In this document: piece by piece, positions 25,027-32,346 of the stretch
How the letters are laid out: every line of letters starts with the position of its first letter
Numbering within the stretch: position 1 is the first letter of the stretch
From: DAOTVC01 sp034437215
GTDB taxonomy: Bacteria; Chloroflexota; Anaerolineae; B4-G1; SLSP01
Assembly (NCBI GenBank): GCA_034437215.1
Contig: DAOTVC010000087.1
Location: 3,281 to 67,280, forward strand
Direction: 5' to 3'
DNA length: 64,000 nucleotides
Made by a program: the position numbers and the translations under genes
The notes under the pieces: model-generated
Databases searched by the model: none
Seen by the model: the letters and a program-made list of their open reading frames with translations, nothing else
What the model was told of the DNA's origin: nothing

Positions 25027-27453
25027 ATGCAGAGGCAGATAGAGATTCTTCGCTTTCAAAGAGGGGAACGGGTAGCACACCCGGCGCCCGAAGCTGCGGT
25101 GGAGACGCCGCCACCGGAGACGCCTGCCGAAGCCGGCGAGCTGCTCACCGTCCTCGTTGACCTGAGCCTCAATCTACCCCACCGCAGTCGCGAGATCCGG
25201 GCCATCGTTTCCGGCTCCTACTGGCGGTCGGCCGGCAGTGTCGTCGCTCGTCTCCGCCGGGCGCTGGCGGACGCCAACCGCTACCTGGCCCGGGCCAACG
25301 CGCAGAGCGTAAAGGAGCAGCGGGCGACGGGAAATCTCATCTGTGCCACCTTCTGGAAGGACGAGCTCTTCGTGGGCCAGGTGGGACGGGGACATGCCCT
25401 CGTGCGTCACTCCGATGGCTTCGTCGAGTCCTTTCCCCACCAGCCCCGCCAACTGCTGCCCCTGGGCGCCTCCCTGCCGCCCATCATCCACGTGAGCTAC
25501 GCCCCCCTCGAGGAGGGGAGCCTCCTCTTCCTGGGCACCACCGAGCTGGTCGAGTCGCTGGCGCTTCACCCAGCCGCGCTTCTGCGCCGCTCCGACCTTG
25601 CAGGGGGCGCGACCGACCTCGTTGCGGCCCTGACGGCGAAGGGGGTGACGGGTACGGGGGTGGTGATCGGGACACAGACAGAGCCCGTGGTGCTCCCGAC
25701 CCCCTCTCACAAGCGCAGCTTCCCCTCGTTCCGCCGGCGTGAGGCAGCACCCGCCGTGAGCCGGGAAGAGGCGGCGACGGCGAAACCTGAACCTGAGCCG
25801 CAACCGGTCTTTGAATCGCGACCGCCTGCCGTGCGCCCCCCGGTGTCCGAGCCGGAGGTCGCCCCACGGGACGTGGAGGTTGCCGGTGAAGCCGTGCCCG
25901 AGCCCGAGAAGCACCCCGCTCCGGTGCCAGAGAGCGGTGAGGAGCAGGAGCTCCCCGAGTTCCTCCAGCCGCCTTCCGCAGCGGTCGAGGTGGAGGAGCC
26001 GGAGGAGGGGGCGGAGCCGCGCCGGCAGCTGCCACAGATCCGCCTGCCCGAACTACGCGTGCCCAAAGTGCGCGTGCCTGAACTGCGCCTGCCCGAACTG
26101 CACCTGCCTGAACTGCGCCTGTCTGAACTGCACCTGCCTGAACTGCGCCTGTCCCGCCTGAGGCGCCCGGAGGGAGAGGGCGTCCGGGCGCCCCAGGTGC
26201 CCGTCAAGGCCATCATCCGCACGCTGCTTCCCGGACGGGTGGAAGGGGAGCGGGCGCAGCGCGCCCGGCAGGTGCCCGAGGAGCGGACGCCCGTGATGGC
26301 GGGCCTGGCCCTGGGGCTACTCCTCTTCGTTTTCTTTATCACCCTGACCATGTCACAACAGCTCGGGGGCGCCTCCCGAGAGCAGGAGCTCCTCCAGCAA
26401 GCCCAGGAAGTGAGCTTGGAGGCACGCCGGACGCAGGACCGCGAGGACTGGCAGGAGGTGGAGGTGCTCGCTCAACAGATCCTGGCCCTCAACGATCAGA
26501 ACCCCGAGGCCCGGCGGATGATGGAGGAGTCACGCGTGGCACTGGACGACCTCGATCAGGCCACCCTGCTGACGGCCTCGCCCATCGTCGAACTGACCAC
26601 CTCGCCCACGCCCCGGCGCGTGCTCGTCGTCCAATCCTGGCTCTACGTCCTCAACCCGGCAACCAGCGAGGTCTACGGCATCCCCCTCGCCGAGAACGGG
26701 ATCCAGCCGGCGTCGGCAGCCTACACGCCCATCCTGCGGCAGGGCCAGACCATCTCTGGTATCTCCGTGGGCAGCCTCGTGGACATGGCCTGGATGGAGC
26801 CGGGACCCGGCTACCCCGACGGCGCCATCTTCATCTACAGCGACGATGGCTACGTCTACATCTACGAGCCCTCGCTGGGGCCGGTGAGCATTACCTACCA
26901 GCGCCTGCAGGGGGAGCTGGAGCCGGGCAACGTCACCCTCATCGGCACTTACGGCACCCAGCTCTACCTCATCGACCGGTACGCCAACCAGATCTGGAAG
27001 TACGTGCCGGTGAACGGGATCTATGACACGCCCCCCCGCCCCTACTTCGCAGAGGAGATGGCGCCGCCCCTGCAGACGGCTCTCGACCTGGCCCTGGACG
27101 GCAGGCTCTATCTGCTCTTCGGGGACAGCGAGGTCGTCGCCTACTTCAACGGCACTCCCGATCTCTCCTTCGAGATTCGCGGGCTGCGGGACGACCGCTT
27201 CCGCGCCCTGGTCATGGCGCTGGAGCCGGACCCCGAGAGCGGGCAGATCTACCTGGGGGACCGGGATGCGGAGCGCATCGTCGTCCTGAACAAGCGGGGG
27301 GAGTTCCAGCGCCAGTTCCGCCTCTCCGAGATCGCCGGCGGCTCGCTGAAGAACCTGGAGACGCTGACGGTGGGCGAGGACGTCGAGATTCTCTACTTCG
27401 TCGCGTCGAACCGGCTCTACGCTGCGCCCATCCCCGGCGCCGCGGAGCCTTGA
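25027..27453 (+). CDS. PP2C-like domain, pentapeptide linker, transmembrane helix and beta-propeller protein
   Basis: An 808-residue protein with four parts. Residues about 35-225 resemble a PPM/PP2C phosphatase (NLICATFWKDELFVGQVGRGHALV), but the usual metal-binding Asp of the GD motif is replaced (VGRG), so catalysis is doubtful. Residues about 235-335 are a Pro/Glu-rich linker. Residues 339-378 are eight pentads of the form [RH][LV][PS][EKR][LV]. A single transmembrane helix lies near 421-445 (GLALGLLLFVFFITLTM), then a coiled coil and an extracytoplasmic domain of propeller-like blades (YLIDRYANQIWKY, GQIYLGDRDAERIVVLNKRG). I infer a sensor that links an outside propeller to an inside phosphatase-like domain. 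AGAGGA precedes the ATG. Confidence 0.8.
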   Translation: MQRQIEILRFQRGERVAHPAPEAAVETPPPETPAEAGELLTVLVDLSLNLPHRSREIRAIVSGSYWRSAGSVVARLRRALADANRYLARANAQSVKEQRATGNLICATFWKDELFVGQVGRGHALVRHSDGFVESFPHQPRQLLPLGASLPPIIHVSYAPLEEGSLLFLGTTELVESLALHPAALLRRSDLAGGATDLVAALTAKGVTGTGVVIGTQTEPVVLPTPSHKRSFPSFRRREAAPAVSREEAATAKPEPEPQPVFESRPPAVRPPVSEPEVAPRDVEVAGEAVPEPEKHPAPVPESGEEQELPEFLQPPSAAVEVEEPEEGAEPRRQLPQIRLPELRVPKVRVPELRLPELHLPELRLSELHLPELRLSRLRRPEGEGVRAPQVPVKAIIRTLLPGRVEGERAQRARQVPEERTPVMAGLALGLLLFVFFITLTMSQQLGGASREQELLQQAQEVSLEARRTQDREDWQEVEVLAQQILALNDQNPEARRMMEESRVALDDLDQATLLTASPIVELTTSPTPRRVLVVQSWLYVLNPATSEVYGIPLAENGIQPASAAYTPILRQGQTISGISVGSLVDMAWMEPGPGYPDGAIFIYSDDGYVYIYEPSLGPVSITYQRLQGELEPGNVTLIGTYGTQLYLIDRYANQIWKYVPVNGIYDTPPRPYFAEEMAPPLQTALDLALDGRLYLLFGDSEVVAYFNGTPDLSFEIRGLRDDRFRALVMALEPDPESGQIYLGDRDAERIVVLNKRGEFQRQFRLSEIAGGSLKNLETLTVGEDVEILYFVASNRLYAAPIPGAAEP
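26041..26160 (+). repeat. 15-bp tandem repeat encoding R/H-L-P-E-L pentads
   Basis: Eight tandem 15-bp units inside the PP2C-like/propeller gene encode pentads such as RLPEL, HLPEL and RLSEL. The repeat is conserved as both DNA and protein. Confidence 0.85.
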
Positions 27454-27471
27454 GTTAACGAGGGAGGTATC

Positions 27472-28065
27472 GTGGACACCCGAGAGACTCTGCGCACCTT
27501 CGTCGCCCTGCCCCTCTCCGAGAGCGGGCACGAGCGGCTGGGAGCCCTGCAGCAGAAGCTGATCCGTATCCTGCCCGATGGCCACATTCGCTGGGTGCCC
27601 CCGGACAACGTCCACCTCACCCTCTTCTTTCTCGGGGACGTGCGGGCGGATCGCATCCCCGTGATCCGGGAGGCGCTCGCCGTCGTGGCCCGCAACGTTC
27701 TGCCCGTCACCTTCGAGGTCGGAGGGCTGGGCGCCTTTCCCAACACCCACCGCCCGCGGGTGATCTGGGTGGGGCTGGAGGAGTCGACGGGTCGCCTGAC
27801 GCTGCTGCACACGGCGGTGAACGAGGCGCTGGCAGAGGTGGGCTTCGAGCCCGACCGCCGCCCCTTTCACCCCCATCTCACCCTGGGGCGGGTACGGCGA
27901 GGTACGGACGCGAGGGTGGTGCGCCGTATCGGCGAGGGGGTCGCGGAGACGAAGGTCGGCGCAGTGACCGCGGAGCAGGTGGAGCAGCTGGTCCTCTTCC
28001 GCAGCGACCTCGGCCCCTCGGGCGCCGTCTACACGGCCCTCCACGCCTTCCCCTTTCACGGATGA
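27472..28065 (+). CDS. thpR: RNA 2',3'-cyclic phosphodiesterase (2H family)
   Basis: The 197-residue protein has two HxTL-type catalytic motifs, HLTLFFLG (near 45) and HLTLGRV (near 132), with TFVALPLSES at the N terminus, as in ThpR/LigT. It opens 2',3'-cyclic phosphates on RNA; the reverse ligase activity is known in vitro. The start is GTG with GGGAGG 5 bp before it. Its TGA overlaps the ATG of the next gene (ATGA). Confidence 0.93.
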   Translation: MDTRETLRTFVALPLSESGHERLGALQQKLIRILPDGHIRWVPPDNVHLTLFFLGDVRADRIPVIREALAVVARNVLPVTFEVGGLGAFPNTHRPRVIWVGLEESTGRLTLLHTAVNEALAEVGFEPDRRPFHPHLTLGRVRRGTDARVVRRIGEGVAETKVGAVTAEQVEQLVLFRSDLGPSGAVYTALHAFPFHG

Positions 28066-28538
28066 GTATGCGCGGGCGCCGGCGCGTTGCCGTCATCGGG
28101 GGCGCCCAGCCCTCCGCGCAGGAGCGGGCGTGGGCCGAGGCGGTCGGGCGGGAGTTGGGACGGCGGGACGCGATCCTCGTCTGCGGTGGGCGGGGCGGGG
28201 TGATGGAGGCGGCCTGCCGCGGCGCCCAGGCGACCGGCGGCTTCACCGTGGGCATCCTCCCCGGTACCTCTCGCGAAGAGGCCAATCCCTACGTCGATCT
28301 CCCCCTCGTCACCGGTCTCGGGGAGGCGCGCAATCTCCTCGTCGTGCGCAACGCTCAGGCCGCCATCGCCGTCGGCGGCGGCTACGGTACCCTCAGCGAG
28401 ATCGCCTTCGCCCTGCGGTTGGGGCTGCCCGTGGTAGGGCTGGGCACGTGGGAGCTGCAGCGCGAGGGGCTGGAGGTGGAGCTCGTCACCGCGACGACGC
28501 CCGAGGAGGCGGTGGCATGGGTGTGGCAGAACTCCTAA
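28062..28538 (+). CDS. TIGR00725/LOG-family protein
   Basis: The 158-residue protein has a Rossmann-like fold with GGRGGVMEAACRGA (near 44) and AVGGGYGTLSEIAFAL (near 105-120), the PGGxGTxxE-type loop shared with lysine-decarboxylase-like LOG proteins. TIGR00725 members are small and uncharacterised; nucleotide or nucleoside-5'-monophosphate binding is likely. It overlaps thpR by 4 bp and should be translated with it. Confidence 0.88.
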   Translation: MSMRGRRRVAVIGGAQPSAQERAWAEAVGRELGRRDAILVCGGRGGVMEAACRGAQATGGFTVGILPGTSREEANPYVDLPLVTGLGEARNLLVVRNAQAAIAVGGGYGTLSEIAFALRLGLPVVGLGTWELQREGLEVELVTATTPEEAVAWVWQNS

Positions 28539-28575
28539 TCCCTTCTCCCTGATCCCTTGTCCCTATTCCCCGGTC
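28534..28575. repeat. Heptamer tandem array, CCTNNTC family
   Basis: Six units with strict period 7 (CCTAATC, CCTTCTC, CCTGATC, CCTTGTC, CCTATTC, CCCGGTC). The array begins inside the stop region of the LOG gene and fills the gap between convergent genes. Confidence 0.8.
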
Positions 28576-28577
28576 CC

Positions 28578-29705
28578 TTACACCAACACCCGCTCGTAGA
28601 CCGCCAGCGTCTCCTCTGCACACCTCGCCCAGGTGAAGTCTGCGGCGTGCTCGAAGCCGGCGGCGCGCAGCCGGGCGCGGAGTTCGGGCTCCCGGGCGAT
28701 GCGCAGGCAGGCCTCCGCTAAGTCCGCTGGATCCTCGGGGTCGATGAGGAGCCCCGCTCTCCCCGTCACCTCGACGAGGCTCGCCCGCTCCGCGGCGACG
28801 ACCGGGCTGCCGCAGCGCATCGCCTCCAGTACGGGGAGTCCGAAGCCCTCGTAGAAGGAGGGCTGCGCCAGGAGCAGCGCGCCGTTGTAGAGCGCGACGA
28901 GGTCGGGCAGGGGCGCCTGCTCGATGAAGTGCACCCACGCCTCCAGGCGCAGCGCTTCCACCCGCGTGAAGATCTCGTCGTAGAGCCAGCCGCGCCGTCC
29001 GGCGATGACGAGGCGGCGCCGCTCCCCCCGTCCGTGCAGGAGGGCCAGGGCCTCCAGCAGGCCCGGCAGATTCTTGCGCGGCTCCCAGGTCCCCACAAAG
29101 AGGAGGTAGCCCGGGTCCAGCCCGTAGCGCTCCAGCGCCCTCTCCACCTCGGCATGCGGCAGTGGGCGGAAGACCTCGTCGGCGGCCAGATGGACGACGC
29201 TCACCCGTTCCGCCGGCACCCCGAGAAGCTCTTTCAGGTCCCGCTGCGTGGCGTGGGAGTCGGCGATGAGGGCGTCGGCGCGTTCCACCGCCCACGCGAT
29301 CTGCTCGTTGTAGTAGCGGCGCGCCTCGTCGGTCAGGTAGTGGGGGTAGCGGAGGAAGTTGAGGTCGTGGATGGTGGCGACCAGGCGGCGGGCGCCCCAG
29401 GCCGGCGGGATGAAGTCGGTGCTGTGGAAGAGGTCCAGCCGCAGGGGGAGGAGCTCGGCCCCCAGTGCCCAGCGCTCGAAGCGGTTGTGGGGCGGCGTCC
29501 GGGCGCGGTGGGCGCGCGCGCGTGGTAGATCGAGGGGCGCCTGCTCCTTCACGTGGTAGAGGAGGTGCAGGGACCCCGGCGGCAGCCGGGGCGTGAGGTG
29601 CTCGGCGAGGCGGCGGGCGTAGCGCGAGATCCCGCCGGGAGCGTAGGCGTGCAGGCGCAGATCCAGACCGTAGCGGTTGACGCTCGAGCCCCGATCAGCG
29701 CTCAC
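28578..29705 (-). CDS. Glycosyltransferase family 4 (WbaZ-like)
   Basis: The 375-residue GT-B enzyme has GGISRYARRLAEHL near the N terminus, HDLNFLRYPHYL (near 115), VHLAADEVF, LLFVGTWEPRKNLPGLLEAL (near 195) and AQPSFYEGFGLPVLEAM (near 280), where EGFGLPVLE is the donor-binding E(x7)E motif. It acts on polysaccharide or lipid-linked sugars in the cytoplasm. The start is GTG with GAGGAG nearby and overlaps the mutY 3' end by 11 bp, so the two are co-transcribed. No other envelope genes adjoin it. Confidence 0.92.
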   Translation of the reverse strand: MSADRGSSVNRYGLDLRLHAYAPGGISRYARRLAEHLTPRLPPGSLHLLYHVKEQAPLDLPRARAHRARTPPHNRFERWALGAELLPLRLDLFHSTDFIPPAWGARRLVATIHDLNFLRYPHYLTDEARRYYNEQIAWAVERADALIADSHATQRDLKELLGVPAERVSVVHLAADEVFRPLPHAEVERALERYGLDPGYLLFVGTWEPRKNLPGLLEALALLHGRGERRRLVIAGRRGWLYDEIFTRVEALRLEAWVHFIEQAPLPDLVALYNGALLLAQPSFYEGFGLPVLEAMRCGSPVVAAERASLVEVTGRAGLLIDPEDPADLAEACLRIAREPELRARLRAAGFEHAADFTWARCAEETLAVYERVLV

Positions 29706-30795
29706 GCAGCTCCTCTTCGAGGGCGCGGGCGATCTGGCGGTCGGTCACCGCCATGGGCAGCGCCCGGAGCTCCGCGAGGGTGACCCAGCGGAAGTCGGCG
29801 CAGTCGAGGCAGCGGGGGACACCCTGCACCAACCGGCACCAGAAGGCGTAGAGCGTGATGCGGAAGTGGGTGTAGCCGTGCTTCACGGTCGTCAGGTGTT
29901 CCCCCACCTCGACGGTGATGTCCAGCTCCTCCTGCAGCTCCCGCCTCAGGCATTCCCCCAGCGTCTCGCCCTCCTCACGCTTCCCGCCGGGGAATTCCCA
30001 GAGCCCGCCCAGCATGGCGTCCTGCTTCCGCTGCGCCACGAGGATGCAGCCGTCGTCCCGCAGGGTCACCGCTGCCGTCACGTCGTAGTGGGGCGTCTCC
30101 CGGCGGGCCTTGGGCGCCGGGAAGTCCTCCTGCCGTCCCAGTTGGCGCGCCTTGCAGAGCGCCTGCCAGGGGCAGAGGAGGCAACGGGGATTCTGGGGGC
30201 GGCAGAGGGTGGCGCCCAACTCGATGAGGGCCTCGTTGAAGGCACCGGGGACCTCCTCGGGGATGAGCAGGCGGACCGCGTCCTCCAGCTCCGACTGGGT
30301 GGGGCGCTCGAGGGCGAGGACGCGGGCCAGCACCCGGCGGACGTTGCCGTCGACGGCGGGGGCGGGCACGCCGAAGGCGAGGCTGGCGATGGCGCCGGAG
30401 GTGTAGGCGCCGATGCCGGGCAGCGCCCGCAGCGACTCCACGTCGGTGGGCAGCTCGCCACCGTAGCTCTCCACCACCTCGCGGGCCGCCTGGTGGAGGG
30501 AGCGGGCGCGGCTGTAGTAGCCCAGCCCCTCCCAGAGCTTCAGCACCTCCTCCTGGGGGGCGTCGGCGAGGGCGTGCACGGTGGGCAGGCGCTCGAGGAA
30601 GCGCTCGTAGTAGCCGCGTACCGTCTCCACCTGGGTCTGCTGGAGCATCACCTCGGAGACCCAGACGCGGTAGGGGGTGCGGTCGTGGCGCCAGGGCAGG
30701 TCGCGGGCGTGGGCCGCGAACCAGGTCAGCAGGCGTTCGCGGGCCTCGTCCCGGTGGGCGATCAGGTGGTCGCGCAGCGCGTCGTCAAGGCTCAT
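29695..30795 (-). CDS. mutY: A/G-specific adenine glycosylase with NUDIX-like C-terminal domain
   Basis: About 366 residues. The catalytic part has SEVMLQQTQVETV (catalytic Glu), the helix-hairpin-helix ALPGIGAYTSGAIAS, the catalytic Asp in VDGNVRRVLAR, and the 4Fe-4S ligands in CRPQNPRCLLCPWQALC (spacing 6-2-5). The C-terminal part (about 225-366) is the MutT-like domain that recognises 8-oxoG, with GGLWEFPGGKREEGE. It removes A opposite 8-oxoguanine. I use ATG 30795 (MSLDDALRD); no clear ribosome-binding site precedes it, and the frame extends 12 codons to a TTG. Confidence 0.94.
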   Translation of the reverse strand: MSLDDALRDHLIAHRDEARERLLTWFAAHARDLPWRHDRTPYRVWVSEVMLQQTQVETVRGYYERFLERLPTVHALADAPQEEVLKLWEGLGYYSRARSLHQAAREVVESYGGELPTDVESLRALPGIGAYTSGAIASLAFGVPAPAVDGNVRRVLARVLALERPTQSELEDAVRLLIPEEVPGAFNEALIELGATLCRPQNPRCLLCPWQALCKARQLGRQEDFPAPKARRETPHYDVTAAVTLRDDGCILVAQRKQDAMLGGLWEFPGGKREEGETLGECLRRELQEELDITVEVGEHLTTVKHGYTHFRITLYAFWCRLVQGVPRCLDCADFRWVTLAELRALPMAVTDRQIARALEEELRER

Positions 30796-30920
30796 CGGGG
30801 GGAGGATAGCACACTTTGGAGCGGAGAGCAATTGGTCGGTTTCCCTGAAAATTGGGCTTCTTCGACCTTCCTTTGGAGAGCCAAAGCTCAGATCTTCCGA
30901 GCCTGCCCGGTGTTCAGCGG

Positions 30921-32144
30921 CTAATGCACCTCGTAGCCGGGCACGGGCTCCGACTTGTGGACCCAGACCCAGGTTCCCTCGCCGTAGCGCTCACCGGCGT
31001 AGACGCCGATGGCGCCGTCGGGGAGCGTGGGGGTCGTCCACTCGAAGAGCCACTGCGCATCGAGGGGGGAGAGGTTGACGCAGCCGTGGCTGCGGGTGAA
31101 GCCGAAGGCGTCGTGCCAGTAGGCGGTGTGGAGGGCGTAGTCCTCGAAGAAGTACTGGGTCCACTCCACGTGCTCCAGATAGTACCAGGCGTCGTCCCCG
31201 GGGCCTACGTCGTGGTTGGACATGGGCGCCGAGGGGATCTTGGCCCAGATGCGGGTGAGCCCGTCGGGCGTCCAGGAGCTGGAGCGCCCCGAGGAGATGA
31301 GGGTGGCGAAGACCATGCGGTCGCCCTCGTAGGCGGCGAGGGTCTGCTCGAAGGTATCCACCTCGAGCCACTTCTCGTCGGGCCCGACTCCCTCGGGGCG
31401 GGGGTCTACATCGACGCGCGCCACGTAGTACTGGTCGACCCACCGGTCGGGCCCGATCATGTACCAGAGGGTGTCCCCCAGCAGCTCCTGCGCGTAGATC
31501 ATGACCAGCTCATAGCGCGAGTAGACGACGCTCTCGTCGGGGGCGTCGCCGGGGAGGGGCGAGGGGCTGACGCCGCGGTTGATCCACGCCAGGGGATAGC
31601 GGGGCTGCTCGGTGAGCAGGACGCCGCGGAAGCGCGAGGGACCGCCGACGGCGATGTGCTCGGCGCGGACGAACTCCTCGCTGTTCACCTGGTACCAGGT
31701 CTCGCCGTTGTGCTCCACCGTGCCCACGATGCTCACCCAGTTCATGCCCGCCTCGAAGACCCGCTTTGGCGGCGCGCCGCTCTCGGCGTCGACGGGATGT
31801 CCGTAGGCGGGCGCCGGCAGGTTGCGCACGTAGGCGAAGGTGTAACGGGAGACGCCCTCCTCGGGCAGGGGCAGCTGCTCCGCGGGGAGGGCGGGCAGGG
31901 GCTCGGGCAAGCGGGCACGCAGGTACTCCATGCGCACCTCCCGCGCACCCGGGCTGAAGGCGGGGCAGCGTTCGGGACTGCGGCGGGTCATCTGGGGGGT
32001 ACAAAGGTAGACGTCTACGACGTGGCTGCTGAAGAGGTTGGGTCTCTCTTCGCCGGAGGAGGACGCTTCCAGGGGCTGGGCAGAAGAGAAGAACAACAGA
32101 ATTGAGAGGAGGCCTGCCGTGATGAGTGCTTTGTACATCCGCAT
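30921..32144 (-). CDS. Secreted L,D-transpeptidase (YkuD)
   Basis: About 407 residues from ATG 32144, where a signal peptide begins (MRMYKALITAGLLSILLFFS). The C-terminal YkuD domain has the catalytic motif HDAFGFTRSHGCVNLSPLDA, with the Cys nucleophile in SHGC. Such enzymes form 3-3 peptidoglycan cross-links or attach proteins to the wall. A middle domain (about 90-230) contains an SH3-like stretch (TWYQVNSEEFVRAEHI). An extended -10 box (TGGTATAAT) lies at 32193-32188. The frame is open upstream but that part lacks a signal peptide and is probably untranslated. Confidence 0.9.
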   Translation of the reverse strand: MRMYKALITAGLLSILLFFSSAQPLEASSSGEERPNLFSSHVVDVYLCTPQMTRRSPERCPAFSPGAREVRMEYLRARLPEPLPALPAEQLPLPEEGVSRYTFAYVRNLPAPAYGHPVDAESGAPPKRVFEAGMNWVSIVGTVEHNGETWYQVNSEEFVRAEHIAVGGPSRFRGVLLTEQPRYPLAWINRGVSPSPLPGDAPDESVVYSRYELVMIYAQELLGDTLWYMIGPDRWVDQYYVARVDVDPRPEGVGPDEKWLEVDTFEQTLAAYEGDRMVFATLISSGRSSSWTPDGLTRIWAKIPSAPMSNHDVGPGDDAWYYLEHVEWTQYFFEDYALHTAYWHDAFGFTRSHGCVNLSPLDAQWLFEWTTPTLPDGAIGVYAGERYGEGTWVWVHKSEPVPGYEVH

Positions 32145-32187
32145 CGTTTCGAATCCTCTACCCTCGACTGAAGTGGCTAACTGCCTC

Positions 32188-32196
32188 ATTATACCA
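32188..32196 (-). promoter_or_regulatory. Extended -10 box of the L,D-transpeptidase gene
   Basis: Minus strand TGGTATAAT about 45 bp before ATG 32144. No good -35 box is visible at 16-18 bp. Confidence 0.4.
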
Positions 32197-32244
32197 TGCT
32201 TCTGCAGCTCTTTTTTGAAGCGCACTCTCTTCAGACGCTTCCTC

Positions 32245-32272
32245 TTGTCACTTTGTTCCATCGACCTATAAT
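32245..32272 (+). promoter_or_regulatory. Promoter of the histidine-kinase-like gene
   Basis: TTGTCA (32245-32250), a 16-bp spacer and TATAAT (32267-32272). Confidence 0.65.
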
Positions 32273-32346
32273 AAGTGTAGAGATCTGCCGGTTAGTGAAC
32301 GGTTGTAACCACGACTCCACTCTTAAAGCGCGGTTGGGAGCAAGCT

